Shown here piece after piece: positions 7,129 through 11,817 of a DNA stretch of 11,817 bases (position 1 is the first letter of the stretch; each line of letters begins with the position of its first letter). The DNA comes from an uncultured Clostridium sp. (GTDB lineage Bacteria > Bacillota > Clostridia > TANB77 > CAG-508). A program made the position numbers and the translations under genes. The notes below the pieces were generated by a model, which worked only from the letters and a program-made list of their open reading frames with translations, had not been told where the DNA came from and did not search any database. The stretch is taken from positions 1-11,817 of the forward strand of contig USQS01000021.1 of NCBI GenBank assembly GCA_900556865.1, given 5' to 3'.

Positions 7129-7156
7129 AATTTTTTAGTACAAATCCTAAAAAATT
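7129..7156 (-). repeat. Perfect 10-bp inverted repeat between the thioesterase stop and the disA promoter
   Basis: AATTTTTTAG (7129-7138) and CTAAAAAATT (7147-7156) are exact reverse complements around an 8-base spacer. The repeat begins one base after the thioesterase stop codon and ends just before the disA -35 box. It may be a weak terminator for the pgi-thioesterase unit: the stem is A/T-rich and, on the minus strand, is followed by ATTGACA rather than a T run. Alternatively it may be a protein-binding site upstream of the promoter. The sequence alone does not decide. Confidence 0.5.
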
Positions 7157-7157
7157 T

Positions 7158-7883
7158 TTATATCATTTCAATTATTGCATGTAATACCTTTTCATCTGCA
7201 CTTTTTATAGAAACTACATTTTTTCCATCTACATTAGAATAAAAACATTTAACCATTTGACCTAAAACAATTTCATGTTTATACATTATTCTAATATTGT
7301 TTTTTTCTGGTTCATTATAAACTTTTTCTGGCAAAGCTTCATATGCTAAACTTAAATAATTTAAATTATGCATATGTTTATTAATATCAATATCAGATCT
7401 TCTAATTTTATATTCCATTACAGAATTATATTCAATTGGCTCTTTTATTTTTTCTATATCATATTCTTTAAAAACTCTTTCCTCTTCAGGCTCATAGCTT
7501 TTTTCAATATCATTTGTTATTCTTGAAATTTTATTTTTTTCTAAATCAAAAAGTACCCATTTAGATGTTGCAATTGCAACTTTTTCATCTCCAACAAAAA
7601 CCTCAAATTCACGATATGTAAAAAAAGTAAGTTTTTTGCTTTTTCTTGCCCAAGTTTTAAGGTGCATCGTATCACCATATTTAGGTCTTCTTAATACTTT
7701 TAACTTCCAATCCATCAAAATCCATGCTTTTTTTGTTTTTTTTCTATCCTTTATTCCCCAACCTAAAGATTCCGAATGTAAAGATGCAATTTCTTCCATA
7801 GCACTAAGAAAACCATAATTAGTAATACTCGAATTTACTCCTATATTTTTTACTCCAACCATATAGTCTTTTTCAAATTTCAT
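7158..7883 (-). CDS. Acyl-ACP thioesterase (double-hotdog, FatA/FatB-like)
   Basis: This 241-residue cytoplasmic protein matches the acyl-ACP thioesterase family, which hydrolyses acyl-acyl-carrier protein and releases free fatty acids. The first hotdog half (about 1-125) has the helix region NYGFLSAMEEIASLHSESLG (22-41) and the W-x-L-M-x-W-K-L-K-V-L-R-R-P strand (54-67). The second half (about 150-241) carries the active-site strip DIDINKHMHNLNYLSLAYEAL (from 164), with likely catalytic N168 and H170 and a candidate acidic residue at E182. Length fits bacterial members. The ATG is supported by AGAAAGG (7893-7899) 9 bases upstream, which overlaps the pgi stop codon (7898-7900), so translation is likely coupled to pgi. 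The gap to pgi is 14 bases. Chain-length preference cannot be read from the sequence. Probable role: membrane lipid or fatty-acid adjustment. Confidence 0.92.
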   Translation of the reverse strand: MKFEKDYMVGVKNIGVNSSITNYGFLSAMEEIASLHSESLGWGIKDRKKTKKAWILMDWKLKVLRRPKYGDTMHLKTWARKSKKLTFFTYREFEVFVGDEKVAIATSKWVLFDLEKNKISRITNDIEKSYEPEEERVFKEYDIEKIKEPIEYNSVMEYKIRRSDIDINKHMHNLNYLSLAYEALPEKVYNEPEKNNIRIMYKHEIVLGQMVKCFYSNVDGKNVVSIKSADEKVLHAIIEMI

Positions 7884-7897
7884 GTTATTAAACCTTT

Positions 7898-8530
7898 CTA
7901 TTTATCGTATCCTGGCTTTTTTAGAAGTCTAAACATATTTTTCTTATATTCTTCTACACCAGGTTGATTAAATGGATTTACTCCTAATAAATTTCCAGAC
8001 ATTGCACAAGCAAGTTCAAAGAAATATATTAATTCTCCTAAACTTTCTGCACTTAATTTTTCTATTCCTATTAAAATATTTGGAACTCCGCCTGTAACAT
8101 GTGCTTCAATTGTTCCTTCCATTGCTTTTTTGTTAACATAGCTTAATTCTTTTCCTGCTAAATAATTTAGCCCATCTAAATTATCATCATCAGAATTAAT
8201 TGTAATATCAGAATTTGTTTTTTCTACTTGAACTACCGTTTCAAATATGTTCCTTAATCCTTCTTGCATGTATTGTCCCATTGAATGTAAATCTGTTGTT
8301 AAGTCTACTCCAACTGGAAAAATTCCTTTTTGGTCTTTTCCTTCACTTTCCCCATAAAGTTGTTTTAGCCATTCTGTTATACAATGCATTTTAGGCTCAT
8401 AATTTGCAAATATTTCTATTGTCTTTCCTTGTTTATATAAAATATTTCTTAATACTGCATATTGATAGCACTCATTATATTTTAAATTTCCATCATTATA
8501 ATTTTCTTCTGCTTCTTTTGCTCCTGTCAT
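7898..8530 (-). CDS. pgi: C-terminal piece of frameshifted glucose-6-phosphate isomerase
   Basis: This 210-residue frame opens at an internal methionine (the M of LMTGAKEAEE) that lacks a good ribosome binding site, so it is probably not an independent gene. It carries the rest of the PGI active site: the glutamate region YGESEGKDQKG (59-69), H82 in DLHSMGQ and K196 in the second PGI signature NPFNQPGVEEYK. In the intact enzyme these residues act in ring opening and proton transfer between C1 and C2. Confidence 0.7.
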   Translation of the reverse strand: MTGAKEAEENYNDGNLKYNECYQYAVLRNILYKQGKTIEIFANYEPKMHCITEWLKQLYGESEGKDQKGIFPVGVDLTTDLHSMGQYMQEGLRNIFETVVQVEKTNSDITINSDDDNLDGLNYLAGKELSYVNKKAMEGTIEAHVTGGVPNILIGIEKLSAESLGELIYFFELACAMSGNLLGVNPFNQPGVEEYKKNMFRLLKKPGYDK

Positions 8531-8543
8531 TAATTTTTCAATA

Positions 8544-9209
8544 TCAATTCCGGCTTACAGCAATTGGTAAAAGACCAACTGGAGTTAATACAGAAAATCT
8601 ACCACCAACATTATCTGGAATAACAAAAGTTTCATATCCTTCTTCAATTGATAGTGTTTTCAAAGCTCCTCTTTCTTTATCTGTTGTTACATATATTCTA
8701 CTTCTTGCTTCGTCTATTCCATATTTGTTTTCCAAAATTTCTCTAAAAATTCTAAATGCAATTGCAGGTTCTGTTGTAGTTCCAGATTTTGAAATAACAT
8801 TTATTGAAAAATCTTTATTTCCAATTACTTCTATTAAATCATTTATATAATTTGGGCTTAAATTATTTCCTGCAAATAAAACTAATGTACTTCTTCTTTG
8901 TTTTAATGTTTGCATATTATAAAAAGAACTACTTAATGCTTCTATAACAGCTCTTGAGCCTAAATATGAACCACCAATTCCTATAACTAGCAAAATATCT
9001 GAATCTTTATTAATTCTTTTTGCTACTTTTTGAATTCTTTTAAATTCTTTTTTGTCGAAATTAGTTGGTAAATTAAGCCACCCAACAAAGTCATCTTGGT
9101 CAGACGCTCTTCTTCTTAAATCTTTATGTATATTTTCTACTTCCTCTTTGTACATCATAATTTCTTTTTTATCAATTCCTGCTTTTTCTAAATCAACTTT
9201 TATACTCAT
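8544..9209 (-). CDS. pgi: N-terminal piece of frameshifted glucose-6-phosphate isomerase
   Basis: As written, translation from ATG 9209 stops at a TGA at 8544 after 221 residues. The piece holds the first PGI sugar-isomerase subdomain: FVGWLNLP (41-48), IGIGGSYLGSRA (76-87), the phosphate loop SKSGTTTEP (140-148) and the PGI signature VGGRFSVLTPVG (201-212). The last three residues (SRN) are out of frame. It lacks the catalytic Glu, His and Lys of the second half and should not be active alone. Confidence 0.75.
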   Translation of the reverse strand: MSIKVDLEKAGIDKKEIMMYKEEVENIHKDLRRRASDQDDFVGWLNLPTNFDKKEFKRIQKVAKRINKDSDILLVIGIGGSYLGSRAVIEALSSSFYNMQTLKQRRSTLVLFAGNNLSPNYINDLIEVIGNKDFSINVISKSGTTTEPAIAFRIFREILENKYGIDEARSRIYVTTDKERGALKTLSIEEGYETFVIPDNVGGRFSVLTPVGLLPIAVSRN

Positions 9210-9244
9210 AAACAATCATCCTTCTTTCTTCTTAATTTATGTTT

Positions 9245-9273
9245 ATTGTATATCATTTTATCTTATTAAGCAA
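9245..9273 (-). promoter_or_regulatory. Sigma-A-type promoter of the pgi-thioesterase unit
   Basis: TTGCTT (9273-9268) and TACAAT (9250-9245) are separated by 17 bases. The -35 box begins only 5 bases after the mutS stop codon, and no terminator separates them, so read-through from mutS may add to this promoter. The predicted start is near 9238, giving a leader of about 28 bases with an AAGAAGGA site. Confidence 0.65.
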
Positions 9274-9278
9274 TATTT

Positions 9279-11817
9279 TTATGCCATTTTTTCTTTAATT
9301 TTAACTAACGTATTTAATGCATCAATTGGTGTTAACTCATTTAAATTAACTTTATCAAGCTCTTGAGCAATTTCTGCCAGTTTAAAATTAAACATTCCAA
9401 GTTGTCCTGTAACTTGTTTTTTGTCTTCCTTTTCTTCTTTTTTAGAACCAATTATACTTTTTCTTTCTAAAGTATTTAAAATTTGATTAGCTCTTTTGGT
9501 TACCTCTTTTGGCACCCCTGCTAAACGAGCAACATGAACCCCATAACTTTCATCTGTTCCGCCTTTTACAATTTTTCTTAAAAAAATAATATCTTCTCCT
9601 TTTTCTTTTACAGCAATAGAATAATTTTTTATGCCCTCTAATTTATTTTCAAGCTCTGTAAGTTCATGATAGTGTGTTGCAAATAAAGTTTTAGCTCCGC
9701 ATTTGTTTATATCTGCAATATATTCTGCAACTGCCCATGCAATTGAAAGCCCATCAAAAGTAGAAGTTCCTCTTCCAATTTCATCTAAAATAATCAAACT
9801 ATTTGAAGTTGCTTCTTTTAGAATAGCTGCTACCTCCATCATTTCAACCATAAAAGTACTTTGTCCCATGCTTAAATCATCAGAAGCACCTACTCTTGTA
9901 AATATTTTATCAACTACTCCTATTACAGCAGATTGGGCTGGAACAAAACTTCCAACTTGTGCCATTAAAGTAATAAGTGCTACTTGCCTCATATATGTAG
10001 ACTTTCCTGCCATATTTGGCCCTGTAATTATAGAAAGTCTATTTTCATTTTTATCTAAATACGTATCATTTGCAATAAATTCTCCTGTTGGTAGCATTTT
10101 CTCAATTACAGGATGACGTCCTTCTTTTATATCTATAATTCCATCTTTATTAATTACAGGCTTACAGTAGTTCATATCTTCAGCCACTTGTGCAAAAGAT
10201 GATAAAACATCTAAAATAGATACCGCTTCTGCAGTTTTTTGCAACCTTTTTACATTATCTGCAATTTCTTCTCTAATTTTCTTAAAAGCTTCTAATTCTA
10301 ATTTTACAACTTTTTCTTCTGCTCCTAAAATTTGATTTTCAATATTTTTTAATTCTTCTGTTATATATCTTTCTCCATTTGTTAAGGTTTGTTTTCTAAT
10401 ATAAGTTTCTGGAACTAGGTTTTTATAGGTATTTGTAACCTCAATATAATACCCAAAAACCTTGTTAAATCCTACTTTTAAAGATTTAATACCCGTTTTT
10501 TCTTTTTCCTCTTTTTCTAGTTTCATAAGCCATGATTTTCCATCTGTTGTTGCTAGTTTTAATTTGTCTATTTCCTCATCAAAACCAATTTTTATATATC
10601 CACCATCTTTTGTATTCATTGGTGGGTCATCTGTAATTGACTTATCAATAAGTTCATATATATCTTGTAATTCATCAATATTTTCATATATTTCTTTTAA
10701 ATAATTAGTTTTAACATTTTGTAAAATATTTTTTGTTTCTGGTAATTTTAAAAGAGAATTTTTTAATGTAATCATATCTCTTGGTGTTGCATTACCATAT
10801 GCCATTTTTCCTGCTAGACGTTCTATATCATATATCTTTTTTAGATTTTCTATTATATCTCCTCTTAACATAACATTGTTTTTTACTTCTTCAACAGAAT
10901 TTAACCTTTTATTAATTTCATTTTCATCTATTAAGGGATCATTAAGCCAACGTCTTAATAGTCTTCCACCCATTGAAGTTGATGTTTTATCTAATACCCA
11001 TAGAAGTGTTCCTTTTTTAGACTTATCTCTTAATTTTTCTGTTATTTCAAGATTTCTTCTTGCATTTATGTCTAATGCCATATATTTTAAAACATGGTAA
11101 ATAGTAATTGTATTAATATGGCTTAAATCTGTCATTTGAGTATTTTCAATATATGATACTAAAGCATTTATCGCACATATTTCTAAAATATTATCTTGTA
11201 AATTTTCAATTTCATTTGAATTAATATCTTTTAATGTGAATTTATCTTTTACACTTTGTATATTTTCAGAAAAATATGACTCTTCACATTTATTTATATA
11301 TGTGTCTGGAAACCTCGTTTTAATGCTTGCTATTTCTGCTTTAGATTCATTCATCATTTCATTTACTATTATTTCAGATGGAGTAAATCTAGAAATTTCG
11401 TCTAAAAGTAATGCAAAATTGTTTGTTTCTCTTATTTTGCTTGCATAAAATTCTCCTGTTGAAATATCACTTATTGCAATTCCAAAATATATTCCAACTT
11501 TATAAATTGACATTATATAGTTATTTTTTCTTTCCTCAAGCATATTAGATTCCACAACAGTTCCTGGTGTTACAACTTTTATTACTCCTCTTTTAACCAT
11601 TCCTTTTGTTGTTTTCGGGTCTTCTAATTGTTCACAAATAGCCACTTTATAGCCTTTTGCTACCAATTTTGCAATATAATTTTCTGCAGCATGAAAAGGA
11701 ACACCTGCCATAGGTGCACGTTTTTCTAATCCGCAATCTTTTCCTGTCAAAGTAATCTCTAATTCTCTTGATACTAATATCGCGTCATCAAAAAACATTT
11801 CATAAAAATCACCCAAT
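9279..11817 (-). CDS. mutS: DNA mismatch repair protein MutS (N-terminus cut by window edge)
   Basis: The frame is open to the right edge. The first codons in view (TTG GGT GAT TTT TAT GAA) read LGDFYE within the family block FFRLGDFYEMFF, so the TTG is an internal leucine and about 25-30 residues are missing. Numbering from that TTG, F4-Y5-E6 is the Phe-x-Glu mismatch wedge. Connector, lever and clamp domains follow (about 100-570). The ATPase has Walker A GPNMAGKS (599-606), STFMVEMME (653-661), Walker B LIILDE (674-679) and THYHE (714-718). QLGMF (805-809) near the C-terminus is a beta-clamp-binding motif, and the ELTPIDALNTL tail fits the oligomerisation region. The protein detects mispairs and small loops and recruits MutL with ATP-driven clamp sliding. 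mutL, often next downstream in Bacillota, is not here; pgi follows instead. No lesions seen. Confidence 0.96.
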   Translation of the reverse strand, partial: LGDFYEMFFDDAILVSRELEITLTGKDCGLEKRAPMAGVPFHAAENYIAKLVAKGYKVAICEQLEDPKTTKGMVKRGVIKVVTPGTVVESNMLEERKNNYIMSIYKVGIYFGIAISDISTGEFYASKIRETNNFALLLDEISRFTPSEIIVNEMMNESKAEIASIKTRFPDTYINKCEESYFSENIQSVKDKFTLKDINSNEIENLQDNILEICAINALVSYIENTQMTDLSHINTITIYHVLKYMALDINARRNLEITEKLRDKSKKGTLLWVLDKTSTSMGGRLLRRWLNDPLIDENEINKRLNSVEEVKNNVMLRGDIIENLKKIYDIERLAGKMAYGNATPRDMITLKNSLLKLPETKNILQNVKTNYLKEIYENIDELQDIYELIDKSITDDPPMNTKDGGYIKIGFDEEIDKLKLATTDGKSWLMKLEKEEKEKTGIKSLKVGFNKVFGYYIEVTNTYKNLVPETYIRKQTLTNGERYITEELKNIENQILGAEEKVVKLELEAFKKIREEIADNVKRLQKTAEAVSILDVLSSFAQVAEDMNYCKPVINKDGIIDIKEGRHPVIEKMLPTGEFIANDTYLDKNENRLSIITGPNMAGKSTYMRQVALITLMAQVGSFVPAQSAVIGVVDKIFTRVGASDDLSMGQSTFMVEMMEVAAILKEATSNSLIILDEIGRGTSTFDGLSIAWAVAEYIADINKCGAKTLFATHYHELTELENKLEGIKNYSIAVKEKGEDIIFLRKIVKGGTDESYGVHVARLAGVPKEVTKRANQILNTLERKSIIGSKKEEKEDKKQVTGQLGMFNFKLAEIAQELDKVNLNELTPIDALNTLVKIKEKMA

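Larger units (their letters stand above)
7898..9209 (-). pseudogene. pgi: Glucose-6-phosphate isomerase gene, split by a one-base frameshift
   Basis: Read across the break, the gene encodes a 436-residue PGI of the short Bacillus type (family members are about 450 residues), converting glucose 6-phosphate and fructose 6-phosphate in glycolysis and gluconeogenesis. On the minus strand the sequence reads GCTGTAAGCCGGAATTGA. Removing one A (an extra T within 8555-8556 on the plus strand) restores AV-AGIDIEKL-MTGA, exactly the expected family sequence. Everything on both sides is well conserved with no other lesion, so the damage is recent or is a sequence/assembly error. ATG 9209 is preferred to TTG 9215, as AAGGA lies 9 bases before it. 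A promoter lies at 9245-9273, and the gene leads a unit with the thioesterase. An organism losing PGI would be notable, which makes an error the more likely reading. Confidence 0.85.

Noticed and set aside
8540..8570. Programmed ribosomal frameshifting in pgi
   Set aside because: No X-XXY-YYZ slippery heptamer, no downstream pseudoknot and no internal Shine-Dalgarno stimulator are visible, and PGI is not known to need recoding.
8404..8850. 148-codon plus-strand frame covering the pgi break
   Set aside because: It is antisense to conserved PGI sequence on both sides; its length results from the A/T-rich complement and the frameshift, not from a gene.
9279..11816. TTG at 11814-11816 as the mutS start
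   Set aside because: It encodes the leucine before GDFYE, an internal conserved block in MutS; the true start lies beyond the window.

Overview
The window is AT-rich (roughly a quarter G+C by eye), and every supportable gene lies on the minus strand, so transcription runs from right to left. The gene set, the AAAGGAGG-type ribosome binding sites and the low G+C point to a Bacillota genome, most likely a clostridial one. It contains the diadenylate cyclase DisA, a G5-glucosaminidase wall hydrolase, a SWIM-SNF2 helicase, a bacterial acyl-ACP thioesterase, a short Bacillus-type PGI and a MutS with 'LGDFYEMFF'. TGA and TAA serve as normal stops and Trp is TGG. I cannot name a species.

In order of transcription (right to left), mutS enters from beyond the right edge, lacking only its first few dozen residues, and ends at 9279. 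A sigma-A-type promoter immediately after it drives pgi (glucose-6-phosphate isomerase). In this sequence pgi is broken by a single extra base near 8555, which splits it into an N-terminal and a C-terminal ORF. An acyl-ACP thioesterase follows 14 bases later, with its ribosome binding site overlapping the pgi stop. Next come a perfect 10-bp inverted repeat and a strong promoter, then disA and a membrane-anchored cyclophilin as a two-gene unit closed by an intrinsic terminator. That terminator abuts the promoter of a membrane-anchored G5-glucosaminidase. A 192-base gap contains an unexplained segment richer in G+C than its surroundings and the promoter of a 1101-residue SWIM/SNF2 helicase. After the helicase come a 45-residue cationic membrane peptide gene, a terminator, and the start of an unidentified membrane protein that runs off the left edge.

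The genes are mostly housekeeping functions: mismatch repair, glycolysis, fatty-acid release, c-di-AMP signalling and DNA integrity, extracytoplasmic folding, wall turnover and chromatin or nucleic-acid remodelling. I see no mobile element, CRISPR array, tRNA or rRNA gene, and no convincing new multi-gene system. The points most worth a second look are the pgi frameshift, the odd intergenic segment at about 3900-4000, the inverted repeat beside the disA promoter, and the uncharacterised 45-residue gene. Start codons were moved inward from the longest ORF for four genes (glucosaminidase, cyclophilin, disA, pgi), because the ribosome binding site only fits the inner ATG.
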